Below, piece after piece: positions 46,028 to 55,481 of a DNA stretch of 64,000 nt. Below the pieces are notes generated by a model that saw nothing but the letters and a program-made list of their open reading frames with translations, was not told where the DNA came from and did not search any database. Made by a program: the position numbers and the translations under genes. Within the stretch, counting starts at the first letter, position 1. The number at the start of each line of letters is the position of its first letter. This DNA comes from Lysinibacillus fusiformis (GTDB lineage: Bacteria > Bacillota > Bacilli > Bacillales_A > Planococcaceae), in contig JASENG010000015.1 in the NCBI GenBank assembly GCA_030027265.1, forward strand, positions 30,928 to 94,927. Reading direction: 5' to 3'.

Positions 46028-46200
46028 TTGTAACCTCCAATAAACTTGTATATTTTTATTCTACTAGAGGGGTACTTATTGTAAAGGTATTTGGTAATAC
46101 TTTTGGTAATTATTTTTGGTAACTGCTAATCTTAATAAAATCAAAGGACGGCAGGGCTATGGGGGGACATTACAAAAACACTGGTTTTTGGTAATCAAGT
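46028..46200 (-). promoter_or_regulatory. Probable res/recombination region upstream of tnpR
   Basis: Within 110 bp upstream of tnpR the plus strand has TTTGGTAA-type repeats at about 46090-46097, 46102-46109 and 46115-46122, and another near 46184-46191. Repeated short sites directly before tnpR are where a resolvase would bind. Subsite structure not resolved. Confidence 0.5.
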
Positions 46201-46707
46201 TGACGTAAAAGAGTTGTTTTATTATGTGTTTAAAATTCATGTGTGCTTGAAGGTGATTAAACGACCTCTCAAACACGTTCGTTATTCAAGATAAGCGCCA
46301 TATTATGGGATAACATTAATTATTATATTGGGAAGTTATGTTAAAATTAATGGACTTAGGAAAGAGATTTTCTTGAATTATAAGTTATGGTTGAGGTTTA
46401 GAAGAAACTTAAATTTTAGATTAGGAGAGGATTTTTTTATGAGAAAAATATAAAATTACTTTAATGTATATTGGGAAGTTTTGTGCTTACATTACTAAAT
46501 TAGCCCCATGCTTAGTTACGCTAAACTTGGAATGTTTCCAAGTGGATATGGATTTTGGTTTCACCTATTGGCAAACCAGCTCGGTAAAATAAAAAACTAT
46601 CTTCATTAGTTGAAGACAGCCTTTTATTTCTATAATTTGTAACTTATCTAGTTGTCTCAACCCTCATGTCCCTTCTTAATCTTCAAATGTGATCCACTGA
46701 GTTTGTT
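46201..46707. other. Decayed stretch inside the transposon
   Basis: No intact gene. Near 46440 an MRKI-type signal-peptide beginning is broken after a few codons. A SYAKLGMFPSGYGFWFH-like frame near 46510-46580 leads to a hairpin (CTATCTTCA with TGAAGACAG, 46597-46621) that may end transcription from either side. Confidence 0.4.
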
Positions 46708-47181
46708 TCATTCTTTAACATAAAAAGTAAGGTTCATAGATTTCTCTCCAAAATTTATTGCGCTTACATGTTTGGAATCCGACGTAGAACACCCTAGTTT
46801 AGTTGCATTAGTACCTGTATAAGCATTAGTTCTACAGAATCCCCACCAAATATCTATCGCGTGTGATGTCTGGGTAGAGGCAACACCCCAATCTTGAACC
46901 GACCAACTATTTCTGTTATATCCATCCCCAGTTGTAACCGCAGAAGATGAAATAACTATTGTGCCAAATGGAACGTTTGCACTACTCCTCATAGCGACGT
47001 CGCCAACTTTTGGAGCGTATCCATTTGCAGTTTTTCTAACAGCTCCAGTTCCTGTATATTGACTTGCAGTATATGCAGTTACATCTTGGCCATTTTTCAC
47101 AAAAGTTGCTGCATTTACAGATAGTGGTACAATGGAAAATATTAAAGCTACAACTAATATAAAATTAATCACTTTTTTCAT
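46708..47181 (-). CDS. Secreted protein resembling the 3D/double-psi beta-barrel fold
   Basis: 157 residues with a clear signal peptide ending VNAAT (about 26). The mature part reads VTAYTASQYTG, VGDVAMRSSANVPFGTIVISS and SVQDWGVA...HAIDIWWG. This is the order of the 3D domain of RpfB/YuiC-type wall hydrolases (VTAYT, G-x-VA, PFGT, DxG, ID), but the first catalytic-type aspartate is not obvious. Two cysteines near the end (FCRTNAY; LGCSTSD) may pair. Probably cell-wall or surface acting; unproven. Second in an operon with the BNR protein gene (43-bp gap). Confidence 0.6.
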   Translation of the reverse strand: MKKVINFILVVALIFSIVPLSVNAATFVKNGQDVTAYTASQYTGTGAVRKTANGYAPKVGDVAMRSSANVPFGTIVISSSAVTTGDGYNRNSWSVQDWGVASTQTSHAIDIWWGFCRTNAYTGTNATKLGCSTSDSKHVSAINFGEKSMNLTFYVKE

Positions 47182-47224
47182 AAAAATAATTCCTCCTTAT
47201 TCCTACTATTATTAGTGTAAATTT

Positions 47225-48709
47225 TTACTTAATGTCTTCCCATATAAAATCTGGTATTGTTGCTATAAATAATCCGTTTTTTGTCATTCCTACATCTGCC
47301 ACAATTTTGTTTTCGATTAAAAACAATCTATTTACTTTTAGTTCAAAAGAATCCCCCCCCCAATCAATTAAATAAATTGTTCCATCTTCCGAAATACCAA
47401 AAAGATTACTTCCTTTTTTTATTATTTGAATTATTTTACTAGTGTTATCAAACTTATTAAATCTCTCATTTTCAAGGTTATAAACCCATATTTCATTATC
47501 CATGAGGAGCAAAATATCATTGTTAATTACCTTCAAATCTGATACTTCTAGTTCATCTGTTGATAATTTAAGAGTATCCCATTTTACACCGCTTTTAAGG
47601 AGAACTTTTCTATTCTGTGTAAGACCTATCAAAATTCCAGTGTTTGAGACTTGAAGCGATAAGAGAGGTTCAGGTTCACTAGTAACATTCCAGCTTGCCC
47701 CATTATCATTTGTTGTGTATATATTTTTATTAGATAAAATTGCGATTTTATCAGTTGAGTAGTCTATTCCTTCAATTTGCGTTTTTAAAGATAAAATACT
47801 ATCAATTTTATCCTCTGTATTTTTAATACTTAATAGCTCTGATTCTGTGGCTATATACAACTTTTTATTTGAAGTAAACCATGCATATACAATATTTTCA
47901 TCAATAGTTAATGGATTCCAAGATTCTCCATTGTTATTACTTAGCTCAATAAACGGCTGGTTGGTTGAATTGATTCCTGTTGGCTTTTGATCTCCCCAAG
48001 CAACTAAACTATTATCACTCGATGATATTCCTTTAATATACATCTCTCTTTTAGTAATTTTGGGTGTGTTAGTACCTGAAGGTAGTGATATTAATTCTCC
48101 CCCTTTGGGTACTTTATGGATAGCTCCAGTTATCTTACCATTTTTTGGATTTATACTAATCTTTGTAAATAGTTTATCATTGTCAATTCCAACTACTGTT
48201 ACAATAGGTTTATCATCAATAGTATCTAGTGTAAAATGATATCCTGTAGCCCAATCTTCACCTTTTTGAAGATTGTATTTATCTTTTACAATCTTTAATA
48301 AATCCGGACTATCCAATTTAATATCATCTAACATAATAGGGGGTTCATCTGGTCCAATTACCTCATGTTCAAAATCTATTGAACCTTTTGCTATACCTAA
48401 AATTAGTTGCTTATCTGTACCGGGAACTGTAAAAAATAAATTCCAATCATACCGTTTTCCTGTATCTCCTCTTGTCCCCCCTCTATTTTCATCACTACTA
48501 GTAATCTTATAAAACATTGCATCTTTATTCCATTTTTTAGCAGAACTTAATCCGAGATTAATAGACTCTTTGAGGGTTAACTCACCATTTTTCTCTTTGA
48601 GAACTAATTCATTATTGTTGGCATTTATAACTTTAAACCCTATGAAAAACAAGATTGATACAATTATTAAAAAAACTAACGTATACAAAAATGGTTTTTT
48701 AATGCTCAA
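47225..48709 (-). CDS. Membrane-anchored protein with BNR-type beta-propeller repeats
   Basis: 494 residues. One N-terminal membrane helix (about 8-27; LVFLIIVSILFFIGFKVI), an alpha/beta region to about 200, then repeats with sialidase-type Asp-box units (NNNGESWNPL near 270, TNDNGASWNV near 338) that form a beta-propeller facing outward. No sialidase active-site arginine set was recognised, so it is more likely a binding or sensing propeller than an enzyme. It is followed by the 3D-like secreted protein gene, making a two-gene transposon cargo. Function unknown. Confidence 0.7.
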   Translation of the reverse strand: MSIKKPFLYTLVFLIIVSILFFIGFKVINANNNELVLKEKNGELTLKESINLGLSSAKKWNKDAMFYKITSSDENRGGTRGDTGKRYDWNLFFTVPGTDKQLILGIAKGSIDFEHEVIGPDEPPIMLDDIKLDSPDLLKIVKDKYNLQKGEDWATGYHFTLDTIDDKPIVTVVGIDNDKLFTKISINPKNGKITGAIHKVPKGGELISLPSGTNTPKITKREMYIKGISSSDNSLVAWGDQKPTGINSTNQPFIELSNNNGESWNPLTIDENIVYAWFTSNKKLYIATESELLSIKNTEDKIDSILSLKTQIEGIDYSTDKIAILSNKNIYTTNDNGASWNVTSEPEPLLSLQVSNTGILIGLTQNRKVLLKSGVKWDTLKLSTDELEVSDLKVINNDILLLMDNEIWVYNLENERFNKFDNTSKIIQIIKKGSNLFGISEDGTIYLIDWGGDSFELKVNRLFLIENKIVADVGMTKNGLFIATIPDFIWEDIK

Positions 48710-48823
48710 TTTAACCCTCCCTCTATAAATGTTGATATATCAACGGTTTAACCCGTTTTTATCAATTCATAAAATTATTTTTTATAGATTTATATTTTAG
48801 TATTTTACAGTACTTCAATTGAT

Positions 48824-49088
48824 TTACAGTTTTGGGATACGCTTCGCTAAAGCTAATTGGTAGTAATTAACTTTCAGTTCCAATATGTGATGCACAATTG
48901 GATCTCTGCGATGCTTATGATGACGTACCCTCCCATGTCTCTTGGCGTCTAGCGCATACATTCCTTCGTTCGGTCTATTCATAAGGCAGAGGCTGGCGAT
49001 GCTCCTATAGGGACTCGTAGTCGGATGGGATAAATAATGCCGGCTTCTCCGTGTCATCCTTCTGTTTTAGTTCGAGCTAAGATGTTGC
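48824..49088 (-). ncRNA. Candidate guide (bridge/seek) RNA region of the insertion sequence
   Basis: 265 bp of structured, comparatively GC-rich DNA between the transposase stop and the left edge of the element. IS1111-group elements encode their targeting RNA in the 3' flank, and here only the 3' flank is long enough. A 77-codon frame here looks non-protein-like. RNA boundaries and loops not worked out. Confidence 0.4.
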
Positions 49089-50366
49089 TTAGGCTGCCCT
49101 TTCGAGACAATAAAGATTTTTCATCATTTGTTGTTCATCAAACTGTATTTTTTTCTTACATAAAGCGTGTAAAATCTTCAGTAATTTCCCACAAAGCACG
49201 ACAATCGATTGCTTCTTTCGAAGCGGGTTGATGGTGCGTGTAGTGTAATATTCATGTAATTGCTTAAAGGCTTGGTTATGACGAATTAACGGTATCATGA
49301 CACGGAATAAGAGAGCTCGTAGCTTCCTTCTACCTCGTTTAGAAATGCGTTTCTGACCCTTGTGCTGCCCAGATGAGTTTTCACGTAATGTAAGTCCCGC
49401 TAGTTTGATTATTTGGCGTGGATGCTCATATTGCGTGAGAGAACCGACTTCTGAAAGCAGATCGACAATCGTAATATCGCCAATGCCTGGTACAGACGCT
49501 AAGTACTCATAATCCTTCATTTGTTTGGCTAATTCGCCTAATTGTTCATTTAGCGTGTCAAGCTGCTCTTGCAATAAATGGTGCTGTTGAAGGAGTGTGG
49601 CGATTTCTATTCGTGCCATCACAAGGCCTTCTGTCAGCCCAATGGAGTGCTGAGCCACCTCGACTAACTGCTTCGCCTTAGGTAACTGAGGTGATTTCAT
49701 GCCCTCTACTTGGCGATATAAAAACAATAATTCTTCCGGTGTTTTCCCTTGAATATCTACTGGAAGAGGCGTTTTTTCTAGTACCGCATACGCCATCTTT
49801 CCGAAATTTTTAAATACCTTCGTGAATTCAGGGAAGAACCGATCAATCCAACGTACAATGCGATTTTGAAGTGCATTGAGGTCTTCTTGAATTTTCGAAC
49901 GCAATGTTGCCCCGTTGCGTAATTCAGCTTCTACGCCTTCAAGTAGTCGTGGATAGCTGAAGCGACCATCCCGCATTAAACGGGCGATGACAAGCGCATC
50001 CTTTTGGTCATTCTTTGTTTGAAGATTATCGTCTAACTCTTTTGAACGATTGACATGTAACGGATTTACCATCACAAATGGAATCCCATAGTTCGTTAAA
50101 AACGTAGCTAAGTTCATCCAGTAGTGTCCGGTTGGTTCGAAGCCAACGATAATATCCTGTTTTCCATGTATTGATTTTAAAGCGAGTAAGTGCGTGTAAA
50201 ACGCTTCAAATCCATCCCGTGATTGTGTGACGGGGAATGATTTTTGGAGCACACGCCCTCGTTCATCAATCGCACAGGCATAATGTTTATGCTTGGCGAT
50301 ATCGATGCCGATTACTAAAGTATTTTCAGAAACTTGATTAATTTTATGGTTCGTATTAGAATTCAT
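49089..50366 (-). CDS. IS110-family DEDD transposase
   Basis: 425 residues from the ATG at 50364-50366, supported by AGAGGAC upstream; a longer frame to 50414 has no ribosome site. The N-terminal RuvC-like domain starts VIGIDIAKHKHYACAID (first Asp) and continues VGFEPTGHYW (Glu) and NDQKDALVIARLM (Asp pair). The C-terminal Transposase_20 domain has YLASVPGIGDITIVDLL, then AGLTLRENSSGQHKGQ with the catalytic-type serine. It inserts circular intermediates at specific sites, guided in this family by an RNA. It is intact and may be active. Confidence 0.95.
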   Translation of the reverse strand: MNSNTNHKINQVSENTLVIGIDIAKHKHYACAIDERGRVLQKSFPVTQSRDGFEAFYTHLLALKSIHGKQDIIVGFEPTGHYWMNLATFLTNYGIPFVMVNPLHVNRSKELDDNLQTKNDQKDALVIARLMRDGRFSYPRLLEGVEAELRNGATLRSKIQEDLNALQNRIVRWIDRFFPEFTKVFKNFGKMAYAVLEKTPLPVDIQGKTPEELLFLYRQVEGMKSPQLPKAKQLVEVAQHSIGLTEGLVMARIEIATLLQQHHLLQEQLDTLNEQLGELAKQMKDYEYLASVPGIGDITIVDLLSEVGSLTQYEHPRQIIKLAGLTLRENSSGQHKGQKRISKRGRRKLRALLFRVMIPLIRHNQAFKQLHEYYTTRTINPLRKKQSIVVLCGKLLKILHALCKKKIQFDEQQMMKNLYCLERAA

Positions 50367-50450
50367 AACGTAAGTCCTCTCTGTAGATGTTCGAGTCAAT
50401 TTTCCGGTTGACACTCAAGCATCATACAAGAGGGCTTTTTTTATTTCAAG

Positions 50451-50669
50451 TCCCCGAAAATCCTTCTAACAGGAATGCTCCTATTTTGAAATTATCGGAT
50501 TTAAAATCATCAAAAAATTAATTTTTTTCTATTACTTACATAATTAAACAATAATTGGTAAAATCCTTCTTCAAATTATTATTTCTTCAAAAAAATTTAA
50601 AACAAAAAGAGTTACTATATGTTTCCTATTTTCTAGTCATTAACTAATTTTGGAAATGAAGACTAAAAT
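50451..50669. other. Non-coding gap
   Basis: AT-rich DNA between the insertion sequence and the broken GyrI-like gene; nothing recognised. Confidence 0.4.
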
Positions 50670-51095
50670 ATGAAAATAACTATTGAAGAATTACCTGAAT
50701 CAAGGATTGCTTATTTTCGAAATGTTGGGGAGTATGGTGGAAAGCAAAAAAAGAATTAATGGAGTCTTTTAAAAAGTGGGCAAAGTTGAATGGTGTATTG
50801 ATAATTCTACAATTTTAGGTATACCGCAAGATAACCCAGAGATTACTCCTAAAGAGGAAGGTCGTTATGATGTTTGCGTTCTTATAAATAAAGATTTTAA
50901 TGTGGCAAAACCAGCTCATGTAGGTAAATTTTCTGGTGGGAATATGCTGTTTTCTTGCTTGACCATACAAAAGAGGCAGTCAGTAAATTTTGGGGCAATT
51001 TAAATTGGTATGAAGTGACTAATCACGACATTAAAGATAACTTTGGTGTCGATTTTTCCACACTTATTAAGAATTTGGAGAAGGGTGATTTATAA
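50670..51095 (+). pseudogene. Broken GyrI-like/AraC effector-binding domain gene
   Basis: Starts MKITIEELPESRIAYFRNVGEYGG, shifts frame near 50750, continues as GIPQDNPEITPKEEGRYDVCV and LINKDFNVAKPAHVGKFSGG, shifts again near 50945, and ends WYEVTNHDIKDNFGVDFS to a stop at 51093-51095. The sequence of blocks is that of the GyrI-like small-molecule-binding fold (TPxexxRYDxCV). Two frameshifts make it non-functional. Confidence 0.8.
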
Positions 51096-51288
51096 GCTCT
51101 TTTCCACCATAAAATCCGAATACCCCCAATTTTTACCTATCTTTCCCAAATGGTAATTACAATAAAAAATCTCCTATATATCTGTTTTACGCCTGTTTTT
51201 TTAAACCATTTTAAATGAATAATTTACATACTTTTATCTAAAATGCAAATAATAATTTAAATACGAATAGAAAGAGGTGTATAAATAA

Positions 51289-51717
51289 ATGAGAAAAATA
51301 CTATTTACTTTAACTTTATTACTTGTACTTCTTACATCTTTCCAAACAGAAACATCCTTAGCTAAAAATAATCCTTCTCAAGACTCTGAAGAACTAAGAT
51401 TACAAGATATGCTTATGAATATGCTAACTCCTAATATTGAAAAAGACTTACGTTCCTATTACTATCCGAAGGTGATAAAAGATTTTTCACCTGTTGTCGC
51501 TCCTTGGAAAATTAAAGTGATAGAAACAAAAAGAATTAATGGCTTTCGTGGGTTTATTTTACAGATTACATTTGAAATAGAACCTACTGATGGTGGCCAA
51601 TGGGTCCCTATAGGAAAAGACCGAATGACCTATGAAATTTCTTCTGGACCTGAGATTAAATTGATAAATCATACACACCTAAAAACGTATAAATTACCTT
51701 CTGATTCAAAGGACTAG
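51289..51717 (+). CDS. DUF3888-family secreted protein
   Basis: 142 residues with a signal peptide ending near TSLAK (about 25). The mature part is the DUF3888 pattern: SEELRLQDMLMNMLTPNIEKD, then YYYPKV, PWKIKVIETKR and NGFRGFILQITFEIEP. The family is common in bacillus secretomes and of unknown function. AGAGG precedes the ATG. It is plus-strand cargo of the transposon, opposite to the other genes, and ends before a hairpin. Confidence 0.8.
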   Translation: MRKILFTLTLLLVLLTSFQTETSLAKNNPSQDSEELRLQDMLMNMLTPNIEKDLRSYYYPKVIKDFSPVVAPWKIKVIETKRINGFRGFILQITFEIEPTDGGQWVPIGKDRMTYEISSGPEIKLINHTHLKTYKLPSDSKD

Positions 51718-51799
51718 TGATCATTCCCTTTAGAAACTAGTTAAGATAATATTACGTCCCGTCTTATATAAATTATCATTCTTACTCTAAAAAGAGTAA

Positions 51800-51832
51800 C
51801 TCCATTTTGATCAATCTTTTTTCAAAATGGAG
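51800..51832 (+). terminator. Terminator after the DUF3888 gene
   Basis: CTCCATTTTGA (51800-51810) pairs perfectly with TCAAAATGGAG (51822-51832). Confidence 0.8.
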
Positions 51833-51920
51833 ATTTCGAAGATGCTGTTAGATAAGGATAAGGATTGATGGATATTTTTTAGTCAATCTTTATTCCAAGG
51901 CTACATTTAGACAATAAAAA

Positions 51921-52073
51921 ATGAATAAAGCGACAACTATGAACTTAAAAATTGAAGTAGATGCATATAAAAGTGCTGAACTGGTTGAAGTGGAAAGTAG
52001 TTATAAAAATCCGGAGCATTGTTTAGAGAAAATCAAAATTCGTACAAAGAAAATGTTGAAATTGAATTTTTAG
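51921..52073 (+). CDS. 50-codon frame, possible small protein or remnant
   Basis: MNKATTMNLKIEVDAYKS followed by a charged tail with PEHCLEKIKIRTKK. No good ribosome site and no recognised family. It resembles the edge of a larger lost gene more than a complete one. Confidence 0.25.
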   Translation: MNKATTMNLKIEVDAYKSAELVEVESSYKNPEHCLEKIKIRTKKMLKLNF

Positions 52074-52214
52074 GTTAGAATTTTTTGGGATGTTTATTCC
52101 TAACGTTAGCGATTCTTCAGGTTGAAGGATTACATTTCTTCTTATTCAAGAAAAGGGCACTTATCTGAGTACGGATTGCACCCTTTTCAGAGCTAAGTCT
52201 CCATTACAAAGAAC

Positions 52215-52247
52215 TAGCTAATATCTTATAACGGTGGATATTAGCTA
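52215..52247 (-). terminator. Terminator after tnpA
   Basis: TAGCTAATATC (52215-52225) pairs perfectly with GATATTAGCTA (52237-52247), 30 bp beyond the tnpA stop. Confidence 0.85.
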
Positions 52248-52276
52248 TTTTAATCATCGATCAAAATGATTAAAAA

Positions 52277-55273
52277 CTATGAAATTCTCAACTTAATAGG
52301 TATTCTCTGATCCATATCGAGTTCAAAAGTTCCGTATGGATTGACATGATGATAAAACAAAGGTGTTATTCCTCTAAAATCTTCAGGTGTCATTTTCTTC
52401 AACCAATATTGATTGTTGTCATAAAGGACTTCTTGGACCATTAAGGTATTCATATAGACTAAGCAATTTTGCAGCAATTGAAGTGATAAGGCGGATACCT
52501 CTTGATCTTCTATCGAATTAGAACGAACTTCACTGTTTTTTCCATAGAAAATATAGGTATTTACTGAGTTCCATTGTTCCACTGTATTTAATCCCTCATG
52601 AATCTCCCTACGAATTTCTTCATGGTGTAAATAATCACATAAAAAGATTGTTTTAATCGCTTTTCCTAGTTCACATAATGCTTGATAGGTAGGATGTTTT
52701 GTATCCCTTGTAAATCGCTTTAATATGGATTCAGCAGAAGCAGTACCTAACCGTAAAGCAGTTGCATATTTAATGATTTGTTCATACTGTTGCCGAATAA
52801 GATCCCAGTTAATCGGTCTACTGAGAACCGGTTGCAGACCCGTATATTCCTCATTCATGCCAGTTTCCGGACGATATAGCTTTTGAGAACCAATATTTTT
52901 GAAACGTGGCATCAGTTTAAAACCAAGTAAATGACAAAAAGCAAAAGCAACGACACTTTGTCCATGCGTATCGACATAATTTCGGTCTACTTCCATGTCC
53001 GTACAGTGACGAAGCACCCCTTCCATCATAGCTGCCACTTCCGAAGAAAGGCAGGATTTAAGCTGGGAATAAATACAAGCTGACTTTCGATCTGTATGCC
53101 AATAGATCATGACTCCATGTTTCTTATAACGGGGATGCCATTCTGAAAGCAGGTTCTGATCCCAAGAGCCAAAATGTTTTGAATCGGAAGCACATGCAGT
53201 GGTAGCTTCTCCCCATACTTCTTTCATTCGATTGTAGATGATATGATTTGTAACCTCTGCGTTGGCTTTTCGTAAATGATCCTTATGAATAAATTTTTGA
53301 CGTATATACCGAAGTTCCCGATAACTATCTAGGTGGTTTCCAGCAGAAACAGCTTTCAAACCTGTATTCGTTCCTAATCCAAATAAACTTAGAAGAAGTC
53401 GTCGTTGGATGGTTTCTCGATCTAAAATCTCTCGATCGGCTGTGGTCTTAAAGTGCTTGGTAAACTCCGTATGAAAATCTGTTTCTTTTAATAAATCCAA
53501 TAGGTTGATATCAGACCAACGGTTTTTAATCGCCTGTTTAATCTTCATCACATGCGGGGGTTCAATCTGTTTTTCAAGTGGAGTGACTCGAATCCACCCC
53601 TTGTTACTTCTTGTAGTAATCGCCACTTTTTCGTTACTTTGATCCTCTAACCCTTGATTCAGTAAATGGAGTTTATCTTTCATCAACTGTATAATATCTT
53701 CGATAAAAGGCTCTACATCCAGTGGAGCTTTTAGTGCTTGAAAATATTCTTCCTTGTTCTCTTCAAAATCTTGAGGGAGATCTTCATCTGGGTTTCGATA
53801 TCGATCAGCACCCTCAATCCAAATTTCTTTACATCGAAGTCGAGTGCGAAGTGATTGGATTACTGCAATTTCATAGTTAATTCGATTTACTCTTTCTATT
53901 CCTTTGCTGTCTGTCTCAATAATGACATCTTTCCATTTTGGTTGAATTACGCCTTCAATGGGAACCTCATCTCCAGCAGCAAAATAACGCTGCCCACTTT
54001 CTCCATAATCTCGAATGAGTTGGATAGCTTCAATAATCGGCTGATGGAATTGATTATTTGAGCAAAAAGTAAGGTTGTTTAAAATTTTAGAAAGGGACTT
54101 CCGATAATGCCCTTGGTAAGAAGAGTGCATTTTCGTATAGATTTTTTCTTTGTAATCCCGGTTATTTTTTGTCATGTCCTTAATAATATCTCGTATTGTA
54201 TCAGAGCTAACAATGGGGAATAAAGTATCTTGAATGACCCCTTCTGGATGATCTACGGTTGCCTTTAATAAATTGACAATGTGTTTATTTTTACCTTGGA
54301 CTCTTTCTAATTCTTCTACTACTTCTTTTCGGGTTGTATTCTTAGCCTTATTTCCGAATTTAAGCGTAATTTCATCCAATAAATCAGCTAAATAATCAAT
54401 GACTTCCTCATGACGATGCGAAAATAAAATGGCAAGCAGGGTATAGCGAATGGGTGCTGGATGTGAACGCAATTCCGTTACGGTCTCCGTAGCTGCACGA
54501 AGTTGATACTTTTTTATTAATTTTGGAGTCAAATGATGAAATAATCTTGGAGGTATATGTAGGTGTCGAATCGCTAATAATTTTTTAACTTCCATTTCCA
54601 TGGTGTTTACACTTGGTTTACGAGGAGAAGATAAAAGCTGACGAAAAGTTAAAATATCGGATTCTCGGTCTTTATGAAATTCTTCTTCAAAATCTGCTTT
54701 CGATTCCTCATCAGTATGAGATTCCAGTAACGCATCTAATCGTGAACCAGTCTTAGGAGATAGCTGCTGATAAATCGATTGGTACAAATTTTTTTCAAAA
54801 GTGTCAATAGCGGAATCAATCATTCGTTTCAAACTTCCAATCGAAGGAGGTTCGACTTTCCACTTGCGAAAGAGACTGTATGCCTGACTTTTTAAATAGT
54901 CAGTATCATGTGTAAAGTGAACTTGTTCGTTTAACCAATCTGTCAAAAGATCATTGTCCTTTGCTGTAAGTTCTCTAAAACCGAAGAATTCCCTGATTTG
55001 TTTTCTATGGTAAGTAAAATTTCTTTCCTCTGCTCCCCAACGATATTCCTCGAAAAAATCTGCGGATATATCCAATTGATTTGCTATATATTCAACTACT
55101 ACCTTGGGAACATCTTGTTTCTTGGACGGAAATCTAGCCTCTTGTTGAAAGTACTTTAATAATACTGTAAATCCTAAACGACTTGCCCCTGTTTTATTAC
55201 CAATCAGTTTTCTTTCAATTGGCATCACTAAAAAATGCTCTAGTAACTCGTCTTCATTCCAATTTCGCTTCAT
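52277..55273 (-). CDS. tnpA: Tn3-family transposase TnpA, complete
   Basis: 998 residues, the usual length. An N-terminal DUF4158-type DNA-binding region (about 1-170) begins [21 protein letters not shown]. The DDE catalytic core (about 600-990) contains [18 protein letters not shown], then [20 protein letters not shown] and LMPRFKN, with the last Glu in the C-terminal part ([12 protein letters not shown]). It catalyses replicative transposition at the 38-bp ends. Its 5' end faces the right repeat (71 bp away), whereas in many Tn3 relatives the tnpA 3' end is at the terminus. No frameshift seen, so probably functional. The shorter tail at 3-245 belongs to a different element. Confidence 0.97.
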   Translation of the reverse strand: MKRNWNEDELLEHFLVMPIERKLIGNKTGASRLGFTVLLKYFQQEARFPSKKQDVPKVVVEYIANQLDISADFFEEYRWGAEERNFTYHRKQIREFFGFRELTAKDNDLLTDWLNEQVHFTHDTDYLKSQAYSLFRKWKVEPPSIGSLKRMIDSAIDTFEKNLYQSIYQQLSPKTGSRLDALLESHTDEESKADFEEEFHKDRESDILTFRQLLSSPRKPSVNTMEMEVKKLLAIRHLHIPPRLFHHLTPKLIKKYQLRAATETVTELRSHPAPIRYTLLAILFSHRHEEVIDYLADLLDEITLKFGNKAKNTTRKEVVEELERVQGKNKHIVNLLKATVDHPEGVIQDTLFPIVSSDTIRDIIKDMTKNNRDYKEKIYTKMHSSYQGHYRKSLSKILNNLTFCSNNQFHQPIIEAIQLIRDYGESGQRYFAAGDEVPIEGVIQPKWKDVIIETDSKGIERVNRINYEIAVIQSLRTRLRCKEIWIEGADRYRNPDEDLPQDFEENKEEYFQALKAPLDVEPFIEDIIQLMKDKLHLLNQGLEDQSNEKVAITTRSNKGWIRVTPLEKQIEPPHVMKIKQAIKNRWSDINLLDLLKETDFHTEFTKHFKTTADREILDRETIQRRLLLSLFGLGTNTGLKAVSAGNHLDSYRELRYIRQKFIHKDHLRKANAEVTNHIIYNRMKEVWGEATTACASDSKHFGSWDQNLLSEWHPRYKKHGVMIYWHTDRKSACIYSQLKSCLSSEVAAMMEGVLRHCTDMEVDRNYVDTHGQSVVAFAFCHLLGFKLMPRFKNIGSQKLYRPETGMNEEYTGLQPVLSRPINWDLIRQQYEQIIKYATALRLGTASAESILKRFTRDTKHPTYQALCELGKAIKTIFLCDYLHHEEIRREIHEGLNTVEQWNSVNTYIFYGKNSEVRSNSIEDQEVSALSLQLLQNCLVYMNTLMVQEVLYDNNQYWLKKMTPEDFRGITPLFYHHVNPYGTFELDMDQRIPIKLRIS

Positions 55274-55343
55274 AGCTACTCTTCCCCTAACTTAATATAG
55301 TTACTATTTTGAGTGTAATCTATTGATTAGAGGATGAAAACAA

Positions 55344-55381
55344 TACTTTGCGGTCTAGAACAGCAACCCTGTCATTAAGCC
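55344..55381 (-). repeat. Right terminal inverted repeat of the Tn3-family transposon
   Basis: 38 bp, read inward on the minus strand starting GGCTTAATGACAGGGTT. Followed by TAGTA (55382-55386), the second half of the target duplication. Confidence 0.9.
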
Positions 55382-55399
55382 TAGTAGAAGTTATTAAAA

Positions 55400-55449
55400 A
55401 AACCCTTCTGATATAGGGTATCTTTACAATTCCTATATTAGAAGGGTTT
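55400..55449 (-). terminator. Terminator of the ccdA-kinase-regulator-cueP operon
   Basis: AAACCCTTCT plus ATATAGG pairs with CCTATATT plus AGAAGGGTTT (55400-55417 with 55432-55449). Only 14 bp outside the transposon, about 30 bp past the last gene of the operon. Confidence 0.85.
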
Positions 55450-55481
55450 AAACTTATTAAATTTTTTTATAATAGTATGTT

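Larger units (their letters stand above)
48824..50450 (-). mobile_element. IS110/IS1111-type insertion sequence (limits approximate)
   Basis: One transposase gene of the DEDD class with short 5' and long (about 260 bp) 3' non-coding flanks. The block is visibly richer in G+C than the transposon around it, marking a separate arrival. No terminal inverted repeat was recognised, consistent with the family; both limits are estimates. Confidence 0.65.
51718..52276. other. Gap between the DUF3888 gene and tnpA
   Basis: Holds two hairpins (51800-51832, 52215-52247), a 50-codon frame at 51921-52073, and near 52146-52190 an AAAAGGGCAC...GCACCCTTTT stem of the kind often dispersed in bacillus genomes. 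Confidence 0.5.
45390..55381 (-). mobile_element. Complete Tn3-family transposon, 9,992 bp
   Basis: Bounded by 38-bp inverted repeats (45390-45427 and 55344-55381, 35 of 38 identical) and flanked by a 5-bp direct repeat TAGTA (45385-45389 and 55382-55386), the target duplication typical of the family. It carries tnpR at the left end, tnpA at the right end, and between them a 3D-like secreted protein, a BNR protein, an IS110/IS1111-type element, a broken GyrI-like gene and a DUF3888 gene. The ends begin GGCTTAATGAC, not the usual GGGG. It lies between a terminator and a promoter of the copper island, so it broke no gene. Confidence 0.9.

Noticed and set aside
48824..49057. 77-codon frame next to the IS110-type transposase
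   Set aside because: Arg/His-rich odd composition, no ribosome site, and it lies where the element's non-coding RNA region is expected; treated as non-coding.
45390..55381. First reading of the two 38-bp sequences as res sites or as ends facing outward (…ATTAAG inside)
   Set aside because: The 5-bp direct repeat TAGTA lies exactly outside the GGCTTAATG ends on both sides, so the element must be the segment between them.
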